64,000 bases of DNA from Spirosoma utsteinense (GTDB taxonomy: Bacteria > Bacteroidota > Bacteroidia > Cytophagales > Spirosomataceae). The position numbers and the translations under genes were made by a program. The stretch lies in NCBI RefSeq assembly GCF_014282275.1, contig NZ_VFIA01000006.1:124001-188000 (forward strand), in the 5' to 3' direction. A model generated the notes under the pieces. That model had not been told where the DNA came from and searched no databases. It saw only the letters and a list, made by a program, of their open reading frames with translations. Below, in pieces: positions 27,897-37,978 of the stretch. Positions within the stretch are counted from its first letter, which is position 1. Every line of letters starts with the position of its first letter.

Positions 27897-28973
27897 ATGT
27901 TCGCTATGCTCCCTAAAATTTTGCTGGTTCTGGGTGTGCTGATTGTATTTATAATCATTGGTGCATTGGTCGTGGGGTTTGTTATTTCGGCACCGCGCTA
28001 TACAGGGGCGGTAAGCGACCATTTCGATGGCAAAGAGTTTTTTACGCCCGGTGCTCCGTCGCCAAAGGGGTTTCGTGAGGTGATTGGCTGGCAACTGAAC
28101 CACGAGCGCACCCAACCGTGGGGTGAATTTCATAATGACCCACCTGCTCCGGCACCACCAGCCCGCGTGCCACAAGGCCCGGTGCGGGTAACGTTTATCA
28201 ATCACTCGGCAGTATTGCTTCAGTTCAATGGACTAAACGTGCTGACAGATCCTATTTATGAGAATCGGGTGAGCCCCTTCCAGTTTGCCGGTCCTAAGCG
28301 GAATGCCCCACCTGGAATTCGGTTTGAGGATCTTCCTAAGATTGATATACTGTTGCTAAGCCACAACCACTGGGATCACCTGGAAATTGGTACGGTAAAG
28401 AAGCTTTGTGCCCGCGATAAGCCCCGGGTTTACTGCCCGCTTGGCGTAAAAGCGTTTCTGGAGCAGCACGGATGTCAGCAGGTAACCGAGATGGATTGGC
28501 AGCAGTCGGTGGTTTATGATCCAGAGACAACCATTCACTGCGTTCCGGCGCAGCACTTCTCCGGGCGGGGATTATTCGACCGGAATGGAACGCTGTGGGC
28601 AGGCTATGTCATTGACAACAAAGTTGTGGGTAAGCTGTATTTTGCGGGTGATTCAGGCTATGGCCCTCATTTTGCCGCTATCGGCGAGCAGTTCGGCCCG
28701 TTGCAACTGGCACTGATTCCAATAGGGGCCTACAAGCCCAACTGGTTTATGTCGCCCGTCCATTGCAATCCTGCCGAAGCGGTCCGGATTCATGCCGATG
28801 TCCGGTCGGAGCAAAGCGTGGCCATTCACTTCGGCACCTTCCCGCTAGCCGATGATGGCGAGGCTGAGCCAGTCGACGATTTGCGGAAGGCACTGGCAGA
28901 AAAAGGAATTCCTGCCGATCGGTTTCAGGCATTAAAAGCGGGTGCCAGCCTGACAGTCGATCAAAAAAAATGA
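27897..28973 (+). CDS. Membrane-anchored metallo-beta-lactamase-fold hydrolase (UlaG/NAPE-PLD-like)
   Basis: A 358-residue hydrolase. One N-terminal membrane segment (LLVLGVLIVFIIIGALVVGFVI) precedes the MBL domain. Metal ligands are in LLSHNHWDHLEIGT, CVPAQHFSGRG, YFAGDSGYGPHF and AIHFGTFPLADDGE. This layout (HxHxDH, then His, Asp, His) fits the UlaG/NAPE-PLD-type branch, whose members cleave phosphodiester or lactone bonds. The ATGs at 27897 and 27906 are both possible starts; the GTG at 27885 lies inside a hairpin. The substrate is unknown. Confidence 0.85.
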   Translation: MFAMLPKILLVLGVLIVFIIIGALVVGFVISAPRYTGAVSDHFDGKEFFTPGAPSPKGFREVIGWQLNHERTQPWGEFHNDPPAPAPPARVPQGPVRVTFINHSAVLLQFNGLNVLTDPIYENRVSPFQFAGPKRNAPPGIRFEDLPKIDILLLSHNHWDHLEIGTVKKLCARDKPRVYCPLGVKAFLEQHGCQQVTEMDWQQSVVYDPETTIHCVPAQHFSGRGLFDRNGTLWAGYVIDNKVVGKLYFAGDSGYGPHFAAIGEQFGPLQLALIPIGAYKPNWFMSPVHCNPAEAVRIHADVRSEQSVAIHFGTFPLADDGEAEPVDDLRKALAEKGIPADRFQALKAGASLTVDQKK

Positions 28974-29047
28974 GTTCTCTGCCAACGCTTCGCCACAAAA
29001 TGGGGTCAATCAGCGTAGTACTAGTAATTGTTCGTTAATTTACCTCT

Positions 29048-29932
29048 ATGCGTAAACTTCATTTTTCTATTCTAAGTGCTTTATTGATCAGTGGGTTATC
29101 GGCCTGCACGAAAGAATCTGTCGATCCGGCGGTCAAGTTCTATGACGCGAACGACGTCGAGATTAAAGACTATGTGACGGCCAACAAACTGAACGGTACC
29201 AAATTAGCGTCCGGTCTGTACTATTACATCACCAGCCCTAATCCAACCGGAAAACTGGCAACAGTAGGGGAAGAGCTTGAATTCAGCTACAAAGTGACTA
29301 ACCTGAAGACTGGTCTGCTTGTCGATAGTTCGACAACGGCGGCCCCTGTTTATTACCCGCTGGGTATTGGATCGGTATTTCCTGGTCTAGAACAGGGGCT
29401 TAGCGTGATGCGCGAGGGTGAAAAAGCAACACTCCTTATTCCATCCTATCTGGCGTATAATGATCAGGTCAGACCAACATTACCAGCCTACTCGGTTGCC
29501 CGTTTCGACGTTTCCCTGGCCCGGTCCCGGACCGAAGCGCAGCAGATCGATGATTATATCACGAGAAATAAGCTGGTAGTAACAGAAACCACCACCAGTG
29601 GCGTACGCTTCATCCGGACCGTAACCAACGCCGGTGGGGCCGTACCTGCCTCAGGACAAATTCTTAACGTAAGATATTTGGGTAAGCAGTTACGGACAGC
29701 CAGTGCCTTCGATAGTACGGGGGTTGGTACTTTCGAGGCAACCCTGGGTCAGAATAAATACGCAAAAGGCTTTGAGGAGGGTCTCTCCAAGATGAGAGTT
29801 GGGGAGAAAGCAACGATTATCTTTCCGTCATCGCTGGGTTATGGCACCGCGGGTGTTATCCAGAGCAATCGGTATTTGATTGCTCCCTATGCTCCACTAC
29901 GGTTCGATCTGGAGCTTGTTTCTGCCAAGTAA
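29048..29932 (+). CDS. Lipoprotein with two FKBP-type peptidyl-prolyl isomerase domains
   Basis: A 294-residue lipoprotein (lipobox LSAC, Cys20). The first FKBP-like domain (about 55-160; GEELEFSYKVTN, VFPGLEQGLSVMREGEKATLLIPSYLAYN) and the second (about 170-293; GQILNVRYLGKQL, KGFEEGLSKMRVGEKATIIFPSSLGYG) each keep the GxxxGLxxMRxGEK core. The tyrosine and aspartate of the active site look eroded, notably in the first domain, so chaperone activity may outweigh catalysis. Such proteins assist folding at the periplasmic side of the outer membrane. Confidence 0.88.
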   Translation: MRKLHFSILSALLISGLSACTKESVDPAVKFYDANDVEIKDYVTANKLNGTKLASGLYYYITSPNPTGKLATVGEELEFSYKVTNLKTGLLVDSSTTAAPVYYPLGIGSVFPGLEQGLSVMREGEKATLLIPSYLAYNDQVRPTLPAYSVARFDVSLARSRTEAQQIDDYITRNKLVVTETTTSGVRFIRTVTNAGGAVPASGQILNVRYLGKQLRTASAFDSTGVGTFEATLGQNKYAKGFEEGLSKMRVGEKATIIFPSSLGYGTAGVIQSNRYLIAPYAPLRFDLELVSAK

Positions 29933-29959
29933 TATAGCGGTTGATTCAGTAGCTTTATG

Positions 29960-29990
29960 GCCTGCAACAGACACGTTGCAGGCTTTTTTT
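29960..29990 (+). terminator. Rho-independent terminator of the FKBP gene
   Basis: A 9-bp stem GCCTGCAAC/GTTGCAGGC with a 6-nt loop, then seven T residues. Confidence 0.92.
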
Positions 29991-30028
29991 GTAACCCGGC
30001 TAAAGTCGGTCGTACGTAACCCAGCCCT

Positions 30029-30853
30029 ATGAAAGTACAGCAGTCCCTACACCACGGTCCGGTCCGGGGCTATCGGTTTGGGTATTCTCCCATACGGTTT
30101 GTGCGGCCAGTGTCGGTCTGGTGTTACTGGCTGGATGGGCTGCTGATCGACACTGCTCAGCGACACATGCAGGGGGAGGTGCTTACTGCATTGGCCCGTC
30201 AACCTATCGATCAGATTGTGCTTACTCACTTTCATGAAGACCATTCCGGCAATGCGGCTGCTCTGCGTAGCCGGCATCGGTGCCCCGTGCTGGCGGGCCC
30301 GCTTACTGGCGAACGAGTGGCCAATGGCTTCGGGTTGCTGCCATACGAGCGGTTCTGGTTTGGTCAAATCGATCCTTGTCCCGGTGTGTTGCCATTGCCT
30401 GCGGTACTGGAAACGGGTCGGCATAGCTTTACGTCCATCTATACACCCGGCCATTCCGACGACCATCACGTCCTGCTCGAAAACCGCGAGGGGTGGTTGT
30501 TTTCGGGTGATTTTTATATCGGTAATCTACGCCTGTTCCGGCGGGGCGAAAATATTTATCAGATGATCGATTCTACCCGGCGTATACTGACTCATGATTT
30601 TGATACGGTGTTTTGCGGGCATAATCCGGTATTGAAAAATGGGCGAAGGGCGGTGGAGCGCAAACTGGAATACCTTGAATCGCTCGTGGAGCGCGTCCAG
30701 ACCGCTCACCAGCGGGGGCTACGGGGGAGGGCCCTCCAGCGAGCCGCCGGGTTGCAGGAACAGTGGTGGTTACGGGGTTTTACGGGTAACGACGTAGGGG
30801 TCGTTCACCTGATCCAATCCATCTTACAGGATGCCCCGGCAGCGATGCTGTAA
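30029..30853 (+). CDS. Metallo-beta-lactamase-fold hydrolase (glyoxalase II-like)
   Basis: A 274-residue cytosolic MBL hydrolase. The metal-binding motif HFHEDHSGN near residue 70 matches HxHxDH, followed by YTPGHSDDHHVLL (His), LFSGDFYIG (Asp) and VFCGHNPVL (His), the full set of the two-metal site. The C-terminal helical part (about 205-270) resembles the substrate-specificity helices of RNase Z/glyoxalase-II-type relatives such as LACTB2. The substrate is not known. It stands between the FKBP terminator and a TonB receptor gene. Confidence 0.88.
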   Translation: MKVQQSLHHGPVRGYRFGYSPIRFVRPVSVWCYWLDGLLIDTAQRHMQGEVLTALARQPIDQIVLTHFHEDHSGNAAALRSRHRCPVLAGPLTGERVANGFGLLPYERFWFGQIDPCPGVLPLPAVLETGRHSFTSIYTPGHSDDHHVLLENREGWLFSGDFYIGNLRLFRRGENIYQMIDSTRRILTHDFDTVFCGHNPVLKNGRRAVERKLEYLESLVERVQTAHQRGLRGRALQRAAGLQEQWWLRGFTGNDVGVVHLIQSILQDAPAAML

Positions 30854-30969
30854 CTAACTCACGACAGGCTTATCCCCCTCCCTCGAATAACAGGATGAGC
30901 TGGAACTATTGCCATTTAGTAATGATTGTCGACGTATTCTCTGGCAATATTTCTACTTACTCAATGGAC

Positions 30970-33783
30970 ATGATAACATTTACCCGACGAGTTTCTATTT
31001 TATTCATAATCTTCGGCTGCAGTCTGCTGGCCACCGCAGCGGCCCTGGCGCAGGGCGTTCGGGGGCGTGTTACGGATGCCACTACGGGAATTGCTTTACC
31101 CGGTGTAACCGTGATTGCAGTGGGCGGTACGAGCGGAACCACAACCGACGCCAATGGCGATTACACGCTGTCACTTGGTACGGGCTCCTACACACTTCGG
31201 GCCAGCTTTGTCGGGTTCGAACCGGTTACGAACCCAGCTCAGGTCAGTACCGGGGAACCGGTTACGGTCAATTTCTCGCTGAAAGAGCAACTGGCTACCT
31301 TGAGCGAAGTCGTTGTCGTTGGTTCGCGCTCAACGCAGGCCCGCACCAGTACCGAAACCGTAGCACCGGTCGATGTCATTCAATCGCGGGATCTGGTCGC
31401 AACAGGGCAGGTTGAGCCAACCCAGCAGCTTAACTTCGTTGCCCCCTCGTTCAATTCCTCGCGCCAGACCATTGCGGATGGTACCGACCACATCGATCCG
31501 GCCTCTATTCGCGGTCTTGGGCCCGATCAGGTGCTGGTCCTGCTGAATGGCAAGCGTCAGCATAATACGGCCCTCATCAACGTGAATGGCACCGTTGGAC
31601 GCGGTTCGGTAGGGACGGATCTTAATGCGATTCCATCCGCAGCTATTGAGCGGATCGAGGTGTTACGGGATGGCGCATCGTCGCAGTATGGCTCCGATGC
31701 CATTGCCGGGGTTATCAATCTGCGGCTTAAAGAACGGCCCGGCACCAGCGTCAACGCCCAGATAGGTCAGCAGTATGCGGGTGACGGCGGAGTGGCTCAG
31801 ATTGGCCTCAACCAGGGCTTCAAGCTGAAGGGAAATGGGTTTCTGAGCCTGACAGCTGAATTTCGGCATCGGGGCGCTACCAACCGGGCGGGCGATTATA
31901 CCGGGCCCGTTTATGTGAACTGGAACGCAGGACGCAATACGGTAAACGGCGTACCTGAGACGGATGCTGCTTATGTCGCCCGTCGGCAGGGGCTTTATGA
32001 TCAGGATCAGACGCTGATTCAGCAAAACGGCTTCGATCGGTCGCGCAATATCCAGGCGGGTAACTCGCGGGTCGAGAATGCTGGTTTCTTTCTGAATGCC
32101 CGCGTTCCTCTCGGTGCCAAAGCTAGTTTCTACGCTACGGGCGGCTTGAACTACCGCCGTGGTCTGGCTACCGGCCTGTTTCGGTATCCATACCAAACTA
32201 CGCAGGTCATTCCAGAACTTTTCCCCAACGGATTTCTACCAAATATTCAGTCGACCATCAACGACCAGTCGATGCTGGTGGGCGTCAATGGCGAGTCGAA
32301 TGGCTGGCGATGGGATGTAAGCAATGTGTATGGTGGTAACGCGTTTCGTTTCGACGTGACGAACAGCAACAATGCATCCCTGCAATATCTGGGTACGACC
32401 AACAACCCTACTGAGTTTTACGCAGGCACATTAAGCTTTTACCAGAATACGTCCGATGCCAGCGCGGCAAAAGATTTCGGTACGCAGCTGGGCCTGAAAA
32501 CGTTCAACGTGGCGGTTGGCCTGAACTACCGCAACGACCGGTACGGCATCCGGCCGGGTGAAGCGGCTTCGTATCTCAACTTCAGCCCACAGTCGGGCAA
32601 GGTGGGTGGCGCACAGGTATTTCCGGGTTATCAACCGTCCAATGCTGTAATGGCTACCCGAAATGTGTATGGCGCTTATGTAGATATAGAATCTGACATT
32701 ACCGATCGTCTGCTGGTTAATACGGCAGGCCGCTATGAGTATTACAATGATTTTGGTGGAAACGTAGCGGGTAAACTGGCAGCCCGGTACAAATTCGGCG
32801 AAGCTTTCTCCCTGCGCGGTACGATCAGCAATGGCTTTCGGGCACCGAGTTTACACCAGCGGTATTTCAGTGCGGTCAGCACCGTATTCGTATCGACGGG
32901 GCAGGGGCTGGAGCCGCGCCAGACGGGTACCTATCGGAACGATAGTCCTATTGCACAGGCGTTTGGCGTACCTCCGCTTACGGCCGAGCAGTCGACAAAT
33001 TACAGCCTTGGCATCACATCGCGCCCGCTGGCCAACATCAGTATTACGGTCGATGCGTATCAGATCGATATTCGTAACCGCATTATTTACAGTAATCAGT
33101 TCAACCGGGGTACGAGTGGAGCAGGCCTGATTGTGGCAAACATTCTGAACGGCGCTGGTCAGCAGGACGTAAATGCTGCCCAGTTCTTTGCCAATGCGGT
33201 CAATACCCGAACGCAGGGTATTGATGTGGTTATTGCGACCAGCCCGCGGCTGGCTACGGGAACGCTGGACGTAACCCTGGCAGCCAATGTGAACAGGACA
33301 CAGGTGCGGGGCGAAATTCGTCGGCCTGCCAACTTGCCTGCCGACGCCCAATTGGGAAATTCACTTTTCAACCGGCAGGATAGCGCTCGTCTGACCCTGG
33401 CCCAACCCAAGAACAAGATCTCGCTGACCGGTAATTACCGGTTGCGGAAAATTGGGGCGGTTCTCCGGTTTACGCACTTCGGCGAGGTGGTAAGCTTCGA
33501 CCCCATTAACCCGGTGCTGGACGAAACCTTCAGCCCAAGACTCGTAACGGATTTTAGTGTGTCTTACCGGTTTATGCCCGCCGTCACCCTTACCCTCGGT
33601 GCGAATAATCTCTTCGATGTCTATCCAGACAAACTACAAAAAGCCCAATACGCCACGCCAGAGCGGTTTGGGTCGGCGGTAGCGGATAATACTTCGTTTG
33701 GGCGGTTTGTTTACAGCCGCAGTGCCACACAGTTTGGGGCCAATGGTGGCTATTATTTCCTGAATGTCTCGGCCAATTTCTAA
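30970..33783 (+). CDS. TonB-dependent outer-membrane receptor
   Basis: A receptor of 937 residues. The signal peptide MITFTRRVSILFIIFGCSLL...ALAQ is followed by a carboxypeptidase-like domain (VRGRVTDATTGIALPGVTVI, about 29-105), a plug (about 115-230; IRGLGPDQVLVLLNGKRQH, RIEVLRDGASSQYGSDAIAGVINL) and a large barrel ending in Phe. The plug resembles the BtuB/FepA type in having the VLRDGAS-QYGSDAIAGVIN block. Starts at 30964 and 30970 are equally possible; the 23 codons before them carry no signal. No SusD-like or DUF4249 partner follows, unlike the receptor at 12835. Confidence 0.93.
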   Translation: MITFTRRVSILFIIFGCSLLATAAALAQGVRGRVTDATTGIALPGVTVIAVGGTSGTTTDANGDYTLSLGTGSYTLRASFVGFEPVTNPAQVSTGEPVTVNFSLKEQLATLSEVVVVGSRSTQARTSTETVAPVDVIQSRDLVATGQVEPTQQLNFVAPSFNSSRQTIADGTDHIDPASIRGLGPDQVLVLLNGKRQHNTALINVNGTVGRGSVGTDLNAIPSAAIERIEVLRDGASSQYGSDAIAGVINLRLKERPGTSVNAQIGQQYAGDGGVAQIGLNQGFKLKGNGFLSLTAEFRHRGATNRAGDYTGPVYVNWNAGRNTVNGVPETDAAYVARRQGLYDQDQTLIQQNGFDRSRNIQAGNSRVENAGFFLNARVPLGAKASFYATGGLNYRRGLATGLFRYPYQTTQVIPELFPNGFLPNIQSTINDQSMLVGVNGESNGWRWDVSNVYGGNAFRFDVTNSNNASLQYLGTTNNPTEFYAGTLSFYQNTSDASAAKDFGTQLGLKTFNVAVGLNYRNDRYGIRPGEAASYLNFSPQSGKVGGAQVFPGYQPSNAVMATRNVYGAYVDIESDITDRLLVNTAGRYEYYNDFGGNVAGKLAARYKFGEAFSLRGTISNGFRAPSLHQRYFSAVSTVFVSTGQGLEPRQTGTYRNDSPIAQAFGVPPLTAEQSTNYSLGITSRPLANISITVDAYQIDIRNRIIYSNQFNRGTSGAGLIVANILNGAGQQDVNAAQFFANAVNTRTQGIDVVIATSPRLATGTLDVTLAANVNRTQVRGEIRRPANLPADAQLGNSLFNRQDSARLTLAQPKNKISLTGNYRLRKIGAVLRFTHFGEVVSFDPINPVLDETFSPRLVTDFSVSYRFMPAVTLTLGANNLFDVYPDKLQKAQYATPERFGSAVADNTSFGRFVYSRSATQFGANGGYYFLNVSANF

Positions 33784-33806
33784 TACTTTTTAGAGCGGAT
33801 ACGAGT

Positions 33807-33857
33807 TGGGGGTAGTAGTGGTGTCGGTTCTTAAAACTGACACCACTACTACCCCCA
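33807..33857. terminator. Bidirectional terminator, 23-bp stem
   Basis: Arms 33807-33829 and 33835-33857 with one wobble and a 5-nt loop, between the convergent TonB receptor and SDR genes. The stem is purine-rich on one strand (repeated GGTAGTAGTGG). Confidence 0.8.
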
Positions 33858-33875
33858 CGTGTTACTTACCCTTTC

Positions 33876-34664
33876 TTATTTCGGCCCCATTCGAATAGCA
33901 CCATCCAGTCGGATTACTTCGCCATTCAGCATTGGGTTCTCAACGATGGATTTCACCAGTTGGGCGTATTCGGCGGGGCGACCGAGCCGCGATGGGAACG
34001 GCACCTGCTGGCCCAGCGACAGCCGGGCGTCATCGGGAAGGCTCATCATCATGGGTGTCTCAAACAGACCCGGGGCGATACTCATCACGCGAATACCCGA
34101 CCGGGCCAGGTCGCGGGCGATAGGCAGGGTCATTCCCACAATACCACCTTTCGACGCCGAATAAGCGGCCTGACCCATCTGGCCATCGTAGGCGGCTACA
34201 GAGGCTGTGTTGATGATAACGCCCCGTTCACCTTCGAACGGAGCTGCTCCGGACGGGTTCGCTTCCATAGCCAGAGCCGCCAGTCGAATCACGTTGAACG
34301 TCCCGATGAGGTTGACCGCAATCACTTTCTGAAACACCGCCAGTGAGTGAGCGCCGTATACGCCATCAACTTTGCCGAGGGTTTTGCGCGCTTCAACGAC
34401 ACCGGCGCAGTTGACGGCTATGCTGAGGTTACCGAACGTCTCAATCGCCAGGTTGATCGCTGACTGTACATCGGCTTCATTGGTGACATCGGTTTTCTGG
34501 AACCGGACGGTCCCGCCCAGTTCCTGTACCAGTGCCTGGCCCCGTTCCTCGTTCAAATCAAGGATGATAACATTGGCGCCATTTGCGGCCAGCATCCGGA
34601 CGGTTGCTTCGCCCAGACCCGAAGCTCCTCCGGTAACGATGGCCGTTGCTTGTTGTAAATTCAT
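33876..34664 (-). CDS. SDR oxidoreductase, 3-hydroxyacyl-CoA dehydrogenase type (HSD10-like)
   Basis: A short-chain dehydrogenase of 262 residues. Cofactor motif [10 protein letters not shown] near residue 12, NCAGVV, the catalytic Ser/Tyr/Lys as [23 protein letters not shown], and [12 protein letters not shown]. The long insertion [22 protein letters not shown] and the ETPMM motif are typical of type 2 3-hydroxyacyl-CoA dehydrogenases that act in beta-oxidation or branched-chain degradation. It begins 17 bases after the FAD oxidoreductase stop, so the two are likely cotranscribed. Confidence 0.9.
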   Translation of the reverse strand: MNLQQATAIVTGGASGLGEATVRMLAANGANVIILDLNEERGQALVQELGGTVRFQKTDVTNEADVQSAINLAIETFGNLSIAVNCAGVVEARKTLGKVDGVYGAHSLAVFQKVIAVNLIGTFNVIRLAALAMEANPSGAAPFEGERGVIINTASVAAYDGQMGQAAYSASKGGIVGMTLPIARDLARSGIRVMSIAPGLFETPMMMSLPDDARLSLGQQVPFPSRLGRPAEYAQLVKSIVENPMLNGEVIRLDGAIRMGPK

Positions 34665-34681
34665 AAAGCTGATAAAATTGA

Positions 34682-36742
34682 TTAAAAAATAGGTACGAAC
34701 AGCACCGCATCGGCTACGACAAGGCCATTGGCACCCTCACTGCTTAGTTCAAGGTATGGCGTTGAACCAGCTGTTAACTGATGCTCGCCCAGGCTGATCC
34801 AGTCGTTGGCGTGAAGCTGCTGATCGAGGGTCAGCCGTTTCAGCCCTTTGCCGGTGTTGAGTCGTACTAAAACCCGGCTGGCTTTCTGGGCCTGCCGTTC
34901 ATACTGATCCGGATTGCCACCACCGCCCGTCGGGAGAGGGTTATAGATGTACACCCGGTATCGGCCGGGCCGGTTTTGCGGGAGAACAAACCGAATGGTC
35001 TTTGTCCCGTGGCTGCTATCGGCAAGCAGCATCGATAGACCGTATTTGCCGCCCGTCGTTTCCCGGAGCCAGTCACCTGTTCGTTCTACCCGTGTTGTGT
35101 CGTCGTTGTCGATGAGGATTTCAGGTAATGAGCCGTTCATGAGCGGGTTCAGAGCAAGCCGGGTCTGGAGTGTTTTGATGCTGATATCCTGTACCGCTTT
35201 TTTCTCGTCGATAGCCTGACACGCTGCAACCGCTGCCGACTGGCCCAGCACCATAAACACCGGCTCCATCCGAATCGACCCGTAGGCGATGTGGCTGGCC
35301 GATAAGCAAACCGGTACAAGCAGATTTCGGATCGATTCCCGTTTGGGTACCATCGCCCGATAGCTGACTGGGTAGGGTGGAAAGCCGCCAACCTGCACAT
35401 CGCCCTCATTGCGTACCATCGGGGCTCCGTCACTACCGACGACAACCAACCGCTGGCAGTTATGCGAATCCATGGTATAAGCCGCCATACCCACTCCATC
35501 AGTAACAACGGCTTTGCCCTCGCAATTGGCCTGTGTCATCACATACTCACCCACCATGCGCCGGGCTTCGCGGATGTAGAGCTGGTGCGAAAAGTTGTCG
35601 TTTTCGACGTATTCATCCCTGGGATACCCCCATTGCAGCATTTCGTCGCGCAGGTGTTTGGGCATGCGCGGGTCGTGGCTAATGAAATAGAACAGCCCTT
35701 TGGTGTATTGTTCGTGGTCACGGATGATGGCCGCCCGGCGGTCGTAGTCTGCCTCGGCATAGTCGACATTGGCCCCGATCATATCGGTCGAGAAACCTCC
35801 GCAGTTGTTGATGTCGGTTTTGCGGTTGGGCATCGACACGAAGTGCATCAGGTTCCAGGTCAATTCCTTCGGTGCCTGCTTCGCAATCTGCCGCAGCAGC
35901 AATTCGTATTTCGTGGAGTCATACCCCGCCGGGCGGGTAATGGCCCTGCGGTTGGCGGGGTCGTTGGTCAGGCACATGCGGTAGTTATACGCCTGAATGG
36001 ACCGGTCGCCGGAGCCGTTAGGGGCCAGCTTAGCGGTGCTGATGCCGTAGAGAAGACCACTCTCGGGTTTGCCGGGCACTACATACGGGTCAACGCCGTC
36101 GGGAAACTGGTGCTTGTCGAGCCGTTGAACACCATTCCAGGTTTCGCCATACTGACTGTTGGCTTCCCGCCCAATGGTATATGCCACGCCTGCCTTTGCC
36201 ATCAGGTCACCCTCGTAGGTGCAGTCGATGAACTGCTTCGCCCGAATAATTTTGGTAAGTGTATACCCCGGCGGATAAACGTGCCATTCTCCTCCCTGTT
36301 GGTCTTTGGGAATAGCGAGTTTGAGGGTGATCGACTGGATCGTGTTGTTGACTACCTGAGCCGCTGTAATCTGGTAGTTGAAAAACGAGGTCACTTCGGC
36401 CTCCCGGAGGTACTGTTTGAAGAGGTTTTCGGCAACGTGTGGCTCAAAGGTCCACTGCTCAAGTTTGCCATAGTGTTTGCCAATACGCCGGTAAAAATCC
36501 CGCGCCAGCCCCGTAATGGCGAATTTATTGCCGATATCGGTAGCGCCAAGCCCACCCGCCGACAGCCCGCCAATGTGGTCGCCCGGTTCAATGAGGATAA
36601 CGGATTTACCTGCTTTTTTCGCTGTATAAGCTGCTATCACACCGGCCGACGTACCGCCGTATACACAAACGTCGACGGTAGTAAGTTGTTGAGCGCGCAA
36701 CAGGCCGGGGAAAAGCAATAGAAGGAAGCCAAGTCGTTTCAT
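34682..36742 (-). CDS. Exported FAD-dependent oxidoreductase (xanthan lyase-related group)
   Basis: A 686-residue protein with a signal peptide ([18 protein letters not shown]) and an FAD-binding [25 protein letters not shown] motif near residue 29. [18 protein letters not shown] and [23 protein letters not shown] follow, typical of the FAD-dependent oxidoreductases often annotated with xanthan lyase. The last about 140 residues form a beta-sandwich ([16 protein letters not shown]...[14 protein letters not shown]) like the golvesin C-terminal fold, probably carbohydrate-related. A role in sugar or uronate catabolism is inferred. Confidence 0.85.
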   Translation of the reverse strand: MKRLGFLLLLFPGLLRAQQLTTVDVCVYGGTSAGVIAAYTAKKAGKSVILIEPGDHIGGLSAGGLGATDIGNKFAITGLARDFYRRIGKHYGKLEQWTFEPHVAENLFKQYLREAEVTSFFNYQITAAQVVNNTIQSITLKLAIPKDQQGGEWHVYPPGYTLTKIIRAKQFIDCTYEGDLMAKAGVAYTIGREANSQYGETWNGVQRLDKHQFPDGVDPYVVPGKPESGLLYGISTAKLAPNGSGDRSIQAYNYRMCLTNDPANRRAITRPAGYDSTKYELLLRQIAKQAPKELTWNLMHFVSMPNRKTDINNCGGFSTDMIGANVDYAEADYDRRAAIIRDHEQYTKGLFYFISHDPRMPKHLRDEMLQWGYPRDEYVENDNFSHQLYIREARRMVGEYVMTQANCEGKAVVTDGVGMAAYTMDSHNCQRLVVVGSDGAPMVRNEGDVQVGGFPPYPVSYRAMVPKRESIRNLLVPVCLSASHIAYGSIRMEPVFMVLGQSAAVAACQAIDEKKAVQDISIKTLQTRLALNPLMNGSLPEILIDNDDTTRVERTGDWLRETTGGKYGLSMLLADSSHGTKTIRFVLPQNRPGRYRVYIYNPLPTGGGGNPDQYERQAQKASRVLVRLNTGKGLKRLTLDQQLHANDWISLGEHQLTAGSTPYLELSSEGANGLVVADAVLFVPIF

Positions 36743-36811
36743 AGACGAGTAGTGCAGTGCCGCCCCGGGTCGGCTGTGAAACGGTTATTAATGCTGCCCC
36801 TCCGGGCGATA

Positions 36812-37504
36812 TTACAAAATGTTCATCAGTTCGTTCCAGTGCCGGATATCATACGTCGGCTTATCATTGACAACGATTCCGCCGGTATTGTAAAAAACGG
36901 TGTCCATGCCAACGCCTTTAGCGCCCAGAATGTCGGCACCGTAGCTGTCGCCGATCATCAGGCTCTCCGATACGTCGGCCCCACTGATTTCCATGGCGTA
37001 TTGGAAAATGACAGGATCTGGTTTTTTGGCATCTATAAGGCCATTGGTGACCACATGCGTAAAATAGTGAGCAATCTCGGCGCTATCCATTTTTACGGCC
37101 TGAATTTCGGCAAACCCGTTCGTGATGATATGCATCGTGTAGCGCCCCTTCAGGTAATCCAGCACTTCCCGGGCCGACTCCAGCAGGTGCGGTTTTCGGG
37201 GTAATATGTTCAGGTACTCCGCATTGAGGTCGGCCTGAATAGTCGATTCATCGACGCCCAGCGACCGGAATACCATTGGGAAGCGATTTTCCCGAATGTA
37301 ATTGTGGGTGATGATATTTTGGTCGTAGTCAGCCCATAACTGCCGGTTGATAGCGATAAAATGGGTGCTGAACTCAGCTGCTGACGCAATGCCTGCATCG
37401 GCCAGCCGGAATGTCTCGAAAAGTTCGGCGATCGACTCCGCCGAGTTCCGGTCAAAATCCCAGAGCGTATGGTCGAGGTCGAAGAAAAGATGGCGGTATT
37501 TCAT
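36812..37504 (-). CDS. yjjG: HAD-family pyrimidine/noncanonical nucleotide phosphatase (YjjG type)
   Basis: A 230-residue HAD phosphatase. Motif I is FFDLDHTLWDFD near residue 8, with nucleophile Asp and general acid Asp. Motif II is HIITNGF (Thr), motif III the Lys of DAKKPDPVIF, and motif IV MIGDSYGADILGA. The C1 cap and the DLDHTLWDFDRNS start match YjjG, a 5'-nucleotidase that clears dUMP/dTMP and noncanonical nucleotides. It follows the 2Fe-2S gene on the same strand but is separated from it by a hairpin. Confidence 0.87.
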   Translation of the reverse strand: MKYRHLFFDLDHTLWDFDRNSAESIAELFETFRLADAGIASAAEFSTHFIAINRQLWADYDQNIITHNYIRENRFPMVFRSLGVDESTIQADLNAEYLNILPRKPHLLESAREVLDYLKGRYTMHIITNGFAEIQAVKMDSAEIAHYFTHVVTNGLIDAKKPDPVIFQYAMEISGADVSESLMIGDSYGADILGAKGVGMDTVFYNTGGIVVNDKPTYDIRHWNELMNIL

Positions 37505-37522
37505 GTATAGTTGGGTTGTACG

Positions 37523-37573
37523 GTTATATGGTTATAGCGCAGGGCAGGCCATGAAACGCTATAACCACATAAC
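37523..37573 (-). terminator. Hairpin after the 2Fe-2S protein gene
   Basis: Arms 37523-37539 and 37557-37573 pair over 17 bp with one wobble and a 17-nt loop, between the 2Fe-2S gene stop (37585) and the YjjG start. Confidence 0.6.
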
Positions 37574-37584
37574 GCATACGATCA

Positions 37585-37890
37585 TCAAAAGTCCAGCTTG
37601 AGCCGATCGACGGGCTGGTCGTTGACCAGATGACTGTCCACAATTTCGGCTACGTCGGACAGTTGCACATTACCGTAGTAGGTACCTTCAGGATAAACGA
37701 CCAGGGTTGGGCCGAAAGCGCAGGCATCGAGACAACTGGTGCGCTGCGCCCGCATTTCTTTCAACAGGCCCCGCTCAGCCAGGGCAGCCTTGAACGCATC
37801 GACTAAGGCCAGACCGTGTTCGGTACCGCAGCTCTTCTTGGGGGCATCTTTCTGATTGGTACAGATAAAGACGTGTTTTTTGAATTTCAT
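37585..37890 (-). CDS. Thioredoxin-fold [2Fe-2S] ferredoxin
   Basis: A small protein of 101 residues with the thioredoxin-like 2Fe-2S fold. The four cluster cysteines are visible: Cys of FICTNQ, Cys of KKSCGTE (C-x10-C), then RTSCLDACAFG (C-x3-C). It probably acts as a soluble electron carrier. I chose the ATG with complement at 37888-37890 (MKFKKHVFICTNQ); the longer frame upstream overlaps the methyltransferase gene's end and has no similarity. Confidence 0.9.
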   Translation of the reverse strand: MKFKKHVFICTNQKDAPKKSCGTEHGLALVDAFKAALAERGLLKEMRAQRTSCLDACAFGPTLVVYPEGTYYGNVQLSDVAEIVDSHLVNDQPVDRLKLDF

Positions 37891-37978
37891 CAGGTTCGTT
37901 TGGGATTCGTAAACGCTGGACAAAGTTAAACCGAAGCGCGCAGGTTTTGCCAGTGGTTGAGGTATAACCAAACGCTCT

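Noticed and set aside
35462..36721. A 419-codon open frame on the plus strand opposite the FAD oxidoreductase gene
   Set aside because: It is antisense to a clear 686-residue gene with signal peptide and FAD motif, shows no domain, and is an expected by-product of the codon bias of the real gene.
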